A stretch of 64,000 nt of DNA from Paeniglutamicibacter cryotolerans (GCF_014190875.1 NZ_JACHVS010000001.1:2542001-2606000); one strand, 5' to 3'. Numbered from the stretch's first letter, positions 16,370 through 25,262 are shown. Numbers and translations are program-made. Notes: a model not told the origin generated them from the letters alone.

Positions 16370-18103
16370 ATGCGCACCATTGCCATCGTCGGGGCCGGAG
16401 AATCCGGTGCCCAACTTGCGCTGTCGCTGCAGCGTTCGGGACACAATGTCACCCTGTTCTCCGACCGTTCGGCCCAGCAGATCCGCAGCGGCTCGATCAC
16501 TTCGAGCCAATGCGTCTTCTCCTCGGCGCTGCGTGTGCAGCAGCCGCTGGAGATTCCCGGGGCAGTTACCACGGAACTGGGCATCACCGGAATCCGGCTG
16601 AGCATCAAGGGGACCGACGGGCGTGAAGGGATCGACTGGCAGGGCACGCTGGATAACCCGGCGCTATCGGTGGACCAGCGGGTTAAATGTGCGCATTGGA
16701 TCGAAACGTTCATCGGGCGCGGGGGAGACTTCCGCATCGAAAAGCTCTCGGTGCGCCGGCTCGAGGAGGTGGCGGCGCTCTTCGACCTCGTGGTGGTGGG
16801 AACGGGCAAGGGCGAACTGGGCCAGATCTTTGTCACCGACCGGGCCAAGTCGCCCTTCGACCGACCGCAGCGGGCGGTGGCAGTCACCTACGTCAGGCCC
16901 GCTCAGAGTGCCATCGAAGGCGCGGACCCCTCGCAGATCAGGATGAGCATGGTCCCCGGCGTCGGGGAGTTCTTCACGTTCCCCGGGCTGAGCACGCAGG
17001 GTCCGTGCCAGATGATGGTCTTCGAGGGGCTGCCCGGAGGCCCGATGGACTGCTGGGACACCATAGATTCGCCGGAAGGGCACCTGTCGACGTCCTTGGG
17101 GATCCTGAATGAGCACTTCCCCCACGAATACGTTCGGTTTGCCGGCTCTACATTGAATGACCCCGGGGCCGGCCTGCGCGGACGGATCACCCCCGTGGTC
17201 CGTTCGGCCGTCGGCACACTGCCCGGGGGACGGACCATCATGGGCATCGGGGACGCGATCATGCTCAACGACCCGCTCACCGGGCAGGGGTCGAACAACG
17301 CAACGCTCGCCGCAGACCACTACGCCCGCGCCATCGATGCGCGGGGTGATGAACCTTTCGACGATGCGTGGATGCTGCATACATTCGACGAGTTCTGGCG
17401 CGGGTGGGGACAGTTCTCGACTGTCTGGACCAATTCGATGCTGCGCGAACGCAAGGACTGGCAGCTGGAGTTGCTCGGGAAGGCGCAGCGCCACGATTCC
17501 CTGGCTACTGCACTGGCCAACGGGTTCGATGACCCGCGCATGCTCTTCCCCTGGTGGTTCGAGCCGGAGGAGGCAGCTGCCTTCTCCGAGCGTGCGGCAG
17601 CGGAGGAAGGAGCCGCCCTGGACCTGCGCGATTTCCGAGCGGCGCTGGGGCAGTTCGCCACCGGTGTCACCGTGGTCACTACCCGCACCCCGCAGGGCAC
17701 CAAGGCGGGAATGACGGCCAACTCGTTTACCTCGGTTTCGATGGATCCGCCCCTGGTGCTCTGGTGCCCGAGCAGGTTCGCGCCCTCGCTGGAGGACTTC
17801 GAGGCCTCAACGCACTTTGCCATCAATGTGCTCGAGTCCTCCCAGCATGTGCTTTCGCGCCAGTTCGCCACCCCTGCCGATGACAAGTTCGCCGGTGTCG
17901 CCTACACCGATGGCATCGCCGGGCTCCCGCTGCTCGACGGAGCCATAGCCACCTTCGAATGCCGCACCGTGGCCAGGCACCAGGCAGGGGACCACGTCAT
18001 CTACGTGGGCGAGGTCGAAAAGTACTCGCGCGGCGCGGGGGATCCGCTGGTCTTCCATGCAGGTGCGTACCACCGCACCGCACTGCACCCCGACTTCAGC
18101 TAG
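16370..18103 (+). CDS. StyA2B-type self-sufficient monooxygenase: StyA fused to flavin reductase
   Basis: 577-aa natural fusion. Residues 1 to about 400 are a second StyA-like FAD monooxygenase (IVGAGESG, SGSITSSQCVFSSAL, DQRVKCAHWIETF, DAIMLNDPLTGQGSNNA). From about residue 418 a StyB/HpaC-like flavin reductase begins (DFRAALGQFATGVTVVTT, GMTANSFTSVSMDPPLVLWC). Precedent: StyA2B of Rhodococcus opacus 1CP, which uses NADH itself and can also feed FADH2 to StyA1. No stop or frameshift lies between the halves. Start ATG 16370 rather than the longer frame that overlaps the previous gene. Confidence 0.9.
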   Translation: MRTIAIVGAGESGAQLALSLQRSGHNVTLFSDRSAQQIRSGSITSSQCVFSSALRVQQPLEIPGAVTTELGITGIRLSIKGTDGREGIDWQGTLDNPALSVDQRVKCAHWIETFIGRGGDFRIEKLSVRRLEEVAALFDLVVVGTGKGELGQIFVTDRAKSPFDRPQRAVAVTYVRPAQSAIEGADPSQIRMSMVPGVGEFFTFPGLSTQGPCQMMVFEGLPGGPMDCWDTIDSPEGHLSTSLGILNEHFPHEYVRFAGSTLNDPGAGLRGRITPVVRSAVGTLPGGRTIMGIGDAIMLNDPLTGQGSNNATLAADHYARAIDARGDEPFDDAWMLHTFDEFWRGWGQFSTVWTNSMLRERKDWQLELLGKAQRHDSLATALANGFDDPRMLFPWWFEPEEAAAFSERAAAEEGAALDLRDFRAALGQFATGVTVVTTRTPQGTKAGMTANSFTSVSMDPPLVLWCPSRFAPSLEDFEASTHFAINVLESSQHVLSRQFATPADDKFAGVAYTDGIAGLPLLDGAIATFECRTVARHQAGDHVIYVGEVEKYSRGAGDPLVFHAGAYHRTALHPDFS

Positions 18104-18132
18104 ACGCCCCTACCAGACGGAGGAAACACATC

Positions 18133-19755
18133 TTGGACACCGACTACGTGGTGATCGGCTCGGGCATCAACGCGCTGGTGGCGGCCGTCGAACTGGCCCG
18201 CTCCGGAGCCAGCGTGACGCTGCTTGAGGAACGGGAGAAGCTCGGCGGCTTCATCGGCTCCGCGGAGCTGACGGTGCCGGGATTCATCCACGACACCTTC
18301 TCCTCCTGGCACCCGTTGTTCGTTGCCGGCGCCGCCTACGCTGAGCTGGGTGCCGAACTCCATGCCCGCGGGCTTCAATACCTGAACACCGAGGATACCG
18401 ACACCCCCTGGGTTTGCGCGTCGGTGGGAACCGACAGCCGGGGAAACACCTCGGTGGTGCTGGCCCAGCGCGATCCCCAGGCTACCGCTGCAGCGTTCGG
18501 GCAGCAGGAAGACGGCGCCGCCTATGCCCGGATGCTCGATGATTTAGGCGCCCAGGCGCCCGTGGTCTTCGGAACGCTGGGTGGTGAGATGGATGTTCCC
18601 ACGCTGTCGAGGCTCGGCCTGAAGACACTGCGGATGGGCCTGGTACGCGCCCAGGAACTGGCGCGCCAAGCACTGATGAGCGGAAGGAACCTGACCCGCA
18701 GCCGTTTCCGCGGCACCGAGGTGGACCAGCTGTGGGCCCCCTGGCTGCTGCATGCCGGTATCGGCCCCGAACAGGCAAGCGGCGGGGTGATGCTTCCCGT
18801 CATGGCGGCCACCATGCACCAATTCGGGCTGCCGGTGGTCAAGGGCGGGGCTGCGGGGTTTGTCACGGCCTTCGAATCACTGCTCCGGGACCATGGCGTG
18901 GTGATCCGCACCGGAACCCGCGCCGAGTCCATCGAGGTGCGTGAGGGCAGGGCGGTCGCGGTGAATACACCGGAGGGGAGCATCCGGGCCCGCAAGGGGA
19001 TCCTCGCCTCCGTCTCGGTGCCCGAACTCTACGGAGAGCTGCTGAAGGCCCCGGACCTGGCCCCCGGGGTCGCCGAGCAAGCGGCGACCTACCGGCCCGG
19101 ACGCGCCGCCATGCAAATCCACGTGGCGCTCGCCGGGCCAGTGCCCTGGACCGATCAGAGGTTGGCCCACACACCGTTGATCCATGTTTCATCCGGCTCC
19201 GATTCCACCGCCATCGCCTGCGCCCAGGCCGAGGCCGGACTGCTTCCGGGCAACCCCACCATCGTGGTGGGTCAGCAATGCGTACTCGATCCCTCCCGTG
19301 CGCCAGCTGGGCAGGCGACGCTCTGGCTGCAGCTCCAAGAGCTGCCCTACGAGCCCTCGGGTGATGCTGCGGGCTTCCTGGATACCTCCAAGGGTTGGGA
19401 CGAGCAGCTGGTCTCCGACTATACGGACCGCGTGCTGGACAAGATCGAGGTCTACGCGCCGGGCCTACGCGCGTTGGTGCGGGGCATCAGGGCCATCAGT
19501 CCGTGGGAGCTGAGCAAGCTGAACCGCAATGCCGTGGGGGGAGATCCTTATGGCGGAGCGGTAGAGCTGTATCAGAACCTGTTGTGGCGTCCGCTGCCGC
19601 GCATGGGCAGGGGGCGCTCGCCGGTGAAGGACCTCTGGCATATCGGTGCGGCGACGCATCCTGGCCCGGGGTTGGGCGGTGGGTCCGGGCACCTGGTGGC
19701 CCAGCGCCTGATCCGTCGGGCCAAGCGCCCTGGATTGCGAAAATCCACCACGTGA
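18133..19755 (+). CDS. phytoene-desaturase-like FAD-dependent oxidoreductase
   Basis: 540-aa two-dinucleotide-binding flavoprotein of the phytoene dehydrogenase/NAD(P)-FAD oxidoreductase superfamily. N-terminal YVVIGSGINALVAAVELARSG and E in TLLEEREKLGG; C-terminal HIGAATHPGPGLGGGSGHL matches the family's terminal FAD motif. TTG start at 18133 after GGAGGA; no ATG fits. It lies inside the operon between the StyA2B and cyclase genes. It could oxidise a hydroxyindoline, indoxyl or oxindole intermediate toward isatin, but this is inference from position only. Carotenoid synthesis is unlikely, because no crtB/crtE genes are near. Confidence 0.85.
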   Translation: MDTDYVVIGSGINALVAAVELARSGASVTLLEEREKLGGFIGSAELTVPGFIHDTFSSWHPLFVAGAAYAELGAELHARGLQYLNTEDTDTPWVCASVGTDSRGNTSVVLAQRDPQATAAAFGQQEDGAAYARMLDDLGAQAPVVFGTLGGEMDVPTLSRLGLKTLRMGLVRAQELARQALMSGRNLTRSRFRGTEVDQLWAPWLLHAGIGPEQASGGVMLPVMAATMHQFGLPVVKGGAAGFVTAFESLLRDHGVVIRTGTRAESIEVREGRAVAVNTPEGSIRARKGILASVSVPELYGELLKAPDLAPGVAEQAATYRPGRAAMQIHVALAGPVPWTDQRLAHTPLIHVSSGSDSTAIACAQAEAGLLPGNPTIVVGQQCVLDPSRAPAGQATLWLQLQELPYEPSGDAAGFLDTSKGWDEQLVSDYTDRVLDKIEVYAPGLRALVRGIRAISPWELSKLNRNAVGGDPYGGAVELYQNLLWRPLPRMGRGRSPVKDLWHIGAATHPGPGLGGGSGHLVAQRLIRRAKRPGLRKSTT

Positions 19756-19884
19756 GCAGGGGTTTTGTTCACCTTGCAGCACGAGTAAGTTAGCCACCAT
19801 GTCCTGATGCGCGACATATCCATTTGAAGCCGAAAAACAGCTGCTGGGTCGCATATGCGACCCAGCCACACCATGGGAGAACCG

Positions 19885-20658
19885 ATGAGTCCTGTACATG
19901 AAGTCCTGACCTCACTTGCCAGCGGCGCGGTCGTGATCCACGACCTGACAGCACCGCTATCGGCCGACACCCCGACGCTGGTGCTCCCCGAACCGTTCGC
20001 GAACTTGATTGATTTCAGTATCGAGCAGGTCTCCGCCTACAACGAGCCCGGCCCCTACTGGAAGCACCACAACATCCACACCGGGGAACACATCGGCACG
20101 CACATCGATGCCCCGATCCACTGGATCTCCGGGCGCGAGGGCAAGGACGTCTCGCAGCTGGACCCGGCCCGCCTCGTCGGCCCGGCAGTGGTGCTGGACT
20201 TCAGCGCCGAAGCGGCAGCGGATCCCGACTTCCTGATCGATATCGAACACCTGGTGACGTGGCAGGAGGAACACGGGGCCTTCCCCGCAAACTCGTGGCT
20301 GCTCTTCCGCACCGGATGGGACCAGCACGGGCATGACCAGCAGGCCTTCCTGAACCTCGACGAGAACGGTTCCCATACCCCGGGCTTCACGGCCGATTGC
20401 GCCAAGTGGATTGCCGAGGAACTGGATATCTCCGGCATCGGCGTGGAAACGGTGGGCATCGACGCGGGCAACGCCGGAGCACTGAACCCGCCGTTCCCGA
20501 TGCACTACTTCCTGCTGGGTGCGGACAAGTACGGGATCACCTCGCTGAAGAACCTGGATAAGCTGCCCACCCACGGGGCGATGATCGTGGTCGCCCCGCT
20601 GCCCATCGTGGGTGGCACCGGTGCTCCGGCCCGCGTGCTGGCCATGGTTCAAAAGTAG
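19885..20658 (+). CDS. cyclase-family metal hydrolase, isatin hydrolase-like
   Basis: 257-aa member of the cyclase family (PF04199), which includes kynurenine formamidase and Mn-dependent isatin hydrolase. The metal motif HxGTHxDxPxH is intact with His69, His73, Asp75 and His79 (HIGTHIDAPIHW). GVETVGIDAGNAG and FPMHYFLLG downstream match the larger isatin-hydrolase-type members rather than KynB. Start ATG 19885 with GGGAG upstream. In this operon, opening of isatin to isatinate is the most coherent role; kynurenine formamidase is the main alternative, but no tdo/kynurenine genes are visible. Confidence 0.82.
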   Translation: MSPVHEVLTSLASGAVVIHDLTAPLSADTPTLVLPEPFANLIDFSIEQVSAYNEPGPYWKHHNIHTGEHIGTHIDAPIHWISGREGKDVSQLDPARLVGPAVVLDFSAEAAADPDFLIDIEHLVTWQEEHGAFPANSWLLFRTGWDQHGHDQQAFLNLDENGSHTPGFTADCAKWIAEELDISGIGVETVGIDAGNAGALNPPFPMHYFLLGADKYGITSLKNLDKLPTHGAMIVVAPLPIVGGTGAPARVLAMVQK

Positions 20659-20772
20659 GCCAGCATCCGAACCATGCCGGAAATTCCGGCCCGCAGTCCC
20701 GTGGTGGATGTCGTTTCGTCTCCGGCATCCACCACGCTCACGCATGCCACGGGCACGAAGGAGAACAAGAGA

Positions 20773-22431
20773 ATGAACGTCGCACAACTTGTCGGCAAGA
20801 CACTCGCGGACCTGGGCGTGGGCCACTGCTTCGGCGTGGTCGGTTCGGGAAACTTCACCATCACCAACACGCTCATGGAGCACGGGGTGCCCTTCACTGC
20901 GGCCCGGCACGAGGGTGGTGCCGCTACCATGGCCGATGCCTTCGCCCGGATCAGCGGGCAGGTCGCGCTGCTCTCGGTGCACCAGGGCTGTGGCCTGACC
21001 AATGCCGCCACGGGCGTCGGCGAGGCGGCCAAATCCCGCACCCCGATGATAGTGCTTGCCGCCGAGGCCGCACCCAGCGCCGTCTACTCGAACTTCGCCA
21101 TGGACCAGGACGGCTTTGCCGCCTCCGTCTACGCGGTGCCCGAACGCGTGCATTCGGCCGCCAGCGCCGTCGCCGACACGGTGCGCGCCTACCGCCGGGC
21201 TGTCAACGACCGCCGGACAGTGGTGTTGAACCTTCCGCTGAACGTCCAGGCGCAGGAGGTCGCCGACGAGCAGGCGTCCGCTCCGGTTGCCATCGCACCG
21301 GCCGAACCGATCCGCCCCTCGCATGCCTCGGTTCAGGCGCTGGCCGGGTTGCTGGCCGGGGCCCAACGCCCGGTCTTCGTCGCAGGCCGGGGCGGTCGCG
21401 GGGCCAAGGACGAGATCCTTGCCGTGGCCCGGCACGCAGGCGCCCTGGTCGCCACCTCGGCCGTGGCGAAGGGACTGTTCAATGCGGATGACTTCAACCT
21501 CGGCATTTCGGGCGGGTTCTCCTCCCCGCTGGCGGCCGAGCTGATCACCGGCGCAGACCTGGTCATCGGATTTGGCTGCGCCTTGAACATGTGGACGATG
21601 CGCCAGGGGCACCTGATCGGAGCCGAGGCCAAGGTCGTCCAGATCGACTTGGAAGACCTTGCACTGGGCGCCAACCGCCCCATCGACCTCGGCGTCGTTG
21701 GCGACGCGGCCCAGTGCGCCACCGACGTCCTGGCAGAGTTGGTTGCCTTAGGTGTGGCTCCCCGCGAGGGCTACCGGCGTGCCGACGTGCGGGCCCGCAT
21801 CAGCGAATCGATCCACTGGGGACAGGTCGGCTACGAGGACCTCTCTGATAGCGAGCGGATCGATCCGCGCACACTGACGAAGGCCCTGGATCAGCTGCTG
21901 CCATCCGAACGCATCCTCAGCATCGATTCGGGAAACTTCATGGGCTACCCGAGTCAGTTCCTTTCGGTTCCAGATGAGTTCGGCTTCTGCTTCACGCAGG
22001 CGTTCCAGTCCATCGGGCTGGGCCTGTCCACGGCCATCGGTGCGGGTTTGGCACAACCCGGACGCCTGCCGGTGCTCGGTACCGGAGACGGCGGATTCCA
22101 CATGGCCATCGCCGAACTGGATACGGCGGTGCGGCTGCAGTTGCCACTGGTGTGCATCGTCTACAACGACGCTGCCTACGGCGCCGAAGTACACCATTTC
22201 GCCATCGATGACCCGGATGCCGACATGAGTTCGGTCCAGTTCCCGGACACCGACTTCGCCGCCATCGGCCGTGGTTTCGGTGCCGATGGCATCACGGTGC
22301 GCACCCTGGCGGATCTGGACGAGGTGAGGGAGTGGGTGGCGTCGAATCCGAGCCGCCCGCTGGTGATCGATGCGAAGATCGCCTCCGATAAGGGTTCCTG
22401 GTGGCTGGCCGAGGCGTTCAAGGGGCACTGA
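20773..22431 (+). CDS. thiamine diphosphate-dependent enzyme (benzoylformate decarboxylase / acetolactate synthase-like)
   Basis: 552 aa with the three-domain ThDP enzyme layout: N-terminal PYR domain with the activating Glu47 (AARHEGGAATMADAF), central DHS-like domain (about 190-330), C-terminal PP domain with GDGGFHMAIAELDTAV and NDAAYG (GDG at about 438, N at about 465). SD AAGGAG 7 nt before ATG 20773. Because isatinate is 2-aminobenzoylformate, an aryl 2-oxoacid decarboxylase next to an isatin hydrolase homologue fits chemically. The substrate is inferred; a carboligase of the acetolactate type is the alternative. Confidence 0.85.
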   Translation: MNVAQLVGKTLADLGVGHCFGVVGSGNFTITNTLMEHGVPFTAARHEGGAATMADAFARISGQVALLSVHQGCGLTNAATGVGEAAKSRTPMIVLAAEAAPSAVYSNFAMDQDGFAASVYAVPERVHSAASAVADTVRAYRRAVNDRRTVVLNLPLNVQAQEVADEQASAPVAIAPAEPIRPSHASVQALAGLLAGAQRPVFVAGRGGRGAKDEILAVARHAGALVATSAVAKGLFNADDFNLGISGGFSSPLAAELITGADLVIGFGCALNMWTMRQGHLIGAEAKVVQIDLEDLALGANRPIDLGVVGDAAQCATDVLAELVALGVAPREGYRRADVRARISESIHWGQVGYEDLSDSERIDPRTLTKALDQLLPSERILSIDSGNFMGYPSQFLSVPDEFGFCFTQAFQSIGLGLSTAIGAGLAQPGRLPVLGTGDGGFHMAIAELDTAVRLQLPLVCIVYNDAAYGAEVHHFAIDDPDADMSSVQFPDTDFAAIGRGFGADGITVRTLADLDEVREWVASNPSRPLVIDAKIASDKGSWWLAEAFKGH

Positions 22432-22474
22432 TTCCGGGATGCGCACTGCGAAGCGGGTGGTCTTGGCCGGGGCG

Positions 22475-22834
22475 TCAGTCGCCGAAGGCAGGCCGGCCGG
22501 CAGCAGGGGGTGACTTCTGTGGATCTATCCGGCTGCCGGGCCCGGGCATCTTGGGCACGGGTACGGTCCCGATGAGGTTTTTGAGGGCTGTGGTGTTGAT
22601 GTCGCCGGCGTTCACCGCGTCGTAGAGGGCCCCGTAAACGCGGTGGTGTTCGGGTTCCAGGGACAGGTGGGCCAGGCCCGTGACCTTCCCTTCGGTGCAC
22701 AAGAGGGCGTCGGTGGGCTCGAAGAGGGTGTCGGCCCGGCGGGTGAGGCAGCGGTAATAGCCTTGGCGGAACGCGTCGAAGGGCCCGGTGGCCGTGGTGC
22801 CTTGTGGTGGAATGGAGCCCTTATGGATAATCAT
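22475..22834 (-). pseudogene. truncated transposase remnant
   Basis: N-terminal about 95 residues of an IS701-like actinobacterial transposase (FDAFRQGYYRCLTRRADTLFE, DALLCTEGKVTGLAHLSLEP, YDAVNAGDINTTALKNLIG). The reading then leaves the family near MPGPGSRIDPQ and stops, so the catalytic part is missing. It directly follows the catabolic operon and marks the left end of a mobile-DNA-rich stretch. Confidence 0.7.
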
Positions 22835-22975
22835 GGTTACGGCCACCGGATCCTTCTCATGCTTCGTTGTTTGGTAACACAAAGCACAGTCGCAATCGAA
22901 ACACGCTGTACCTTCCACAGCCCTACGACATCACCGATGTCAACTCGTTCTACTGAGCCGTCAGGAGGCACCATC

Positions 22976-23566
22976 ATGAAGTACATCTCGAAAGCACTCG
23001 CCGGCTGCGCCCTTGCAGGCTCTGCCCTTCTCGCCATGACGTCTTGCGCGGCAGCACCGGCACACGAGACCGCCACTGCTCAGCTGCAGCCTGACTATCC
23101 GTCCTACGCCACCATCCAGGATCTTGCCAAGCGCTCGACGTTGGTCGTCGAGGTCACCCTCGGAGCGTCTTCTCCGGACAAACTGCTCCCGAAGTACGAA
23201 GGCGACGATTCGGAGACCAACCCGTTGGCCGGCACCACAGAGAAGCCCGACCGTGCAGCGGGAGCCGTGCCTATCACTGTGTTCGCCGCGACGGTGAACA
23301 CGGTTTACCTGGGCGAAGTGAAGCCCGGCGAAGTGATCAACGTCGGTCAACTCGGTGGGACCATGGACGGCACCGAGTACACGGTCACTGGGTCCCGTCC
23401 ACTGCAGGAAGGACAGACTGTTATCCTCTTCCTCGCAACCTATCCCGATGCTCCGGCATCGATCTTGGGCGGCGATGCGGGTGTGTTCACTCAGGTCGGC
23501 GATGAGTACCAGTCACACGCTGAACAGCCCCTGACGATCACCCTCGACGAACTCAAGACGCTGTAG
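22976..23566 (+). CDS. putative secreted lipoprotein
   Basis: 196 aa, function unknown. Signal peptide MKYISKALAGCALAGSALLAMTSC with the lipobox ending in Cys about residue 24. The mature part has a beta-rich feel (TVNTVYLGEVKPGEVINVGQ...GQTVILFLATYP), like small secreted proteins with a DUF-type sandwich. AGGAGG at 22962-22967 gives a strong SD for the ATG at 22976. Confidence 0.7.
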   Translation: MKYISKALAGCALAGSALLAMTSCAAAPAHETATAQLQPDYPSYATIQDLAKRSTLVVEVTLGASSPDKLLPKYEGDDSETNPLAGTTEKPDRAAGAVPITVFAATVNTVYLGEVKPGEVINVGQLGGTMDGTEYTVTGSRPLQEGQTVILFLATYPDAPASILGGDAGVFTQVGDEYQSHAEQPLTITLDELKTL

Positions 23567-23808
23567 CTTAACTCACACGATCACATGACACCCTGGAGTG
23601 TTGTAATCACCCGCTTCATGGTTCACACGCACTCATCACAGTATGGTGATCAGTAACGAGGCCCGTCTACGCGCTCGTGACACGACGAGCAAGGCTCCGA
23701 AAGTCAAGGAATTTTCCGCCAGAGGTTAAATGCCATGCTTAGGGTCGGGAACGCGATGGCCATTGTTGATCCGGTATCGGGCATCGATGAAGAATCAGGA
23801 GGGGAGCA

Positions 23809-23886
23809 ATGACGCATGGTGCGGCGCGGAGTAGTGTTTGCCGTATCAGTCCCGCATGGACGGGGTGCCCTGTCTCAAGGTGGTGA
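23809..23886 (+). CDS. possible 25-aa leader peptide upstream of lapA-like gene
   Basis: ATG preceded by a strong AGGAGGGG. It encodes MTHGAARSSVCRISPAWTGC plus five more residues and ends 5 nt before the GTG of the next gene. It may be a translational leader or a chance frame. The upstream 23567-23808 shows no other gene. Confidence 0.25.
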   Translation: MTHGAARSSVCRISPAWTGCPVSRW

Positions 23887-23891
23887 AAAAC

Positions 23892-24281
23892 GTGGCTTCT
23901 GAACCATGGCCGAGTCCGTCGAGTGAGCCTACCCCCGGCCCGCATTCGGCGAAGAAACCCACGCCTTCCAAACCGAAGATCCCGTCCAAGCAGCCTACGC
24001 AGCCTCGAAATGAGGACGTGACGCGGGCCGGAGTCATCTGGGTGGCCGTCAGCGCGGGGCTGGTCCTCTTGGTATTGCTCATCATCCTCATCCTGCAAAA
24101 CCAGGAACGTGTGACAGTGAACTACTTTGGCCTGGCCGGCGAACTTTCACTGGGGATGGCGCTTTTCGTCGCTGCGGTGGCGGGCGGGATTTTGGTGGCT
24201 ATCGCCGGTGCGGTGCGGCTCCTGCAGTTGCGACGCCGACGCCGACGCGGCACCCGAAGGACGCTTCGTGGGGACCCGTAA
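23892..24281 (+). CDS. LapA-domain (DUF1049) membrane protein
   Basis: 129 aa. Pro/Ser/Lys-rich cytoplasmic N-terminus (PSSEPTPGPHSAKKPTPSKPKIPSKQ), then two transmembrane helices (WVAVSAGLVLLVLLIILILQNQ and LGMALFVAAVAGGILVAIAGAV) with the family phrase NQERVTVNYFGL between them, and a basic tail. GTG 23892 follows AAGGTGG. A longer frame to ATG 23838 exists but overlaps the small leader frame and has no SD. LapA-domain proteins act in envelope assembly in Gram-negatives; role in actinobacteria unknown. Confidence 0.75.
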   Translation: MASEPWPSPSSEPTPGPHSAKKPTPSKPKIPSKQPTQPRNEDVTRAGVIWVAVSAGLVLLVLLIILILQNQERVTVNYFGLAGELSLGMALFVAAVAGGILVAIAGAVRLLQLRRRRRRGTRRTLRGDP

Positions 24282-24675
24282 CGACAGGGCGGCAGGAACC
24301 TCTTGCTGGGTGACCGAGCCTTCTGCCGTGTTGTGGAGACTTCGTCGGGTGGCGGTCCGGAAAGCGGTTCACATCGTTAGGTCTCTTCGAATTCCTTCGG
24401 GGTTTGGTGGTCCACCGCCATCCAAGGCGTGTCCAGTGGCATCCCAGTTCCCAGGAACCGGGGTGTGGAGATGCCCCTGATCTGCTGGTTGAACCCACCA
24501 GCATTTCGAATGGCCATGATGCGACGAGGTAGTACCACGGCCTGCAAGGTTTACTCCGTCCCGATGAGGTTAACCGTTTCGGCTAAACCCTTCTCAGGTC
24601 GCTGCCCCGGTGAAGGTTCCCGGAGCGGGCTGGTGGCATGGTGCCGTTCCGCATCGGCTCTGCCAACATGGGGTC
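24282..24675. other. intergenic stretch, no supported gene
   Basis: About 390 bp without a convincing gene. A minus-strand frame (24377-24517) encodes a 46-residue string ending TPKEFEET. It has no SD and looks at most like the decayed 3' end of an older gene or transposase. Nothing else is seen. Confidence 0.4.
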
Positions 24676-25014
24676 ATGGAAGCAAACGAACCACGCGCCC
24701 GGGTCTTGTGGAAGGTTCTGCCAGCGCTCGGGCTCCTGCTCGTCGCCTGGATGCTTATGTGGCTCGCGCAGAGTATCCCGACAGTGTGTGCGTTGGCGTT
24801 TCCGTGCCCAGCGCCGGATGTCAGGGCTGCTCCAGCGATCATCTTTGGCGGGCTCATGCTCGTGCCGATGCTCATGCTTCTTGTGGTCTCCGCTACGGGC
24901 GGGTCAGGGTACCAGTGGGTGTCAAGGGTGTCCTACGTGGCGCTTGTCAGCCTGGCAATCGTGGGCTTGGGGACAGTCCTGTTTTCTGGCGGATTCGGCA
25001 TTCCGTCGTTCTAG
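24676..25014 (+). CDS. small integral membrane protein
   Basis: 112 aa, unrecognised. Short charged N-terminus (MEANEPRARVLWK) and three predicted membrane helices (VLPALGLLLVAWMLMWLA; AAPAIIFGGLMLVPMLMLLVV; SRVSYVALVSLAIVGLGTVLF). ATG 24676 has no clear SD. A longer frame begins at 24610. The region 25015-25239 before the IS holds only short frames. Confidence 0.55.
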   Translation: MEANEPRARVLWKVLPALGLLLVAWMLMWLAQSIPTVCALAFPCPAPDVRAAPAIIFGGLMLVPMLMLLVVSATGGSGYQWVSRVSYVALVSLAIVGLGTVLFSGGFGIPSF

Positions 25015-25238
25015 TCGTATCCGGGTTCGGCCGCAGTCGCGTGATCGTGACCTGGGCATCCCATGCGAGGTTCCGCTTGCGGGCGTAGATTCGCCGCGCA
25101 GAGGGCTTCGGATGTCTAGTGCAGCCGACTTTGGAAAATGGCCCCCCTGGTTGAGGGCATTAGTTCCAGCCATCTGGAGCGTCTGTGGACACTGAGACCT
25201 TGGCTCCGGTCAGACACGGTGGCGAATGTGGTCTAGCT

Positions 25239-25262
25239 CCTAGGTGCGTGGGTCGGTAGTCG
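25239..25262 (+). repeat. IS1182 left inverted repeat with CTAG flank
   Basis: 24-bp sequence starting CCTAGGTGCGTGGG, exactly complementary to 26984-27007. The outer 5 bp include the palindromic CTAG that may be target duplication rather than element. Confidence 0.9.

Noticed and set aside
24377..24517. 46-codon minus-strand frame ending TPKEFEET
   Set aside because: No SD, no clear family; possibly a degraded transposase tail, but the evidence is too thin for a feature.
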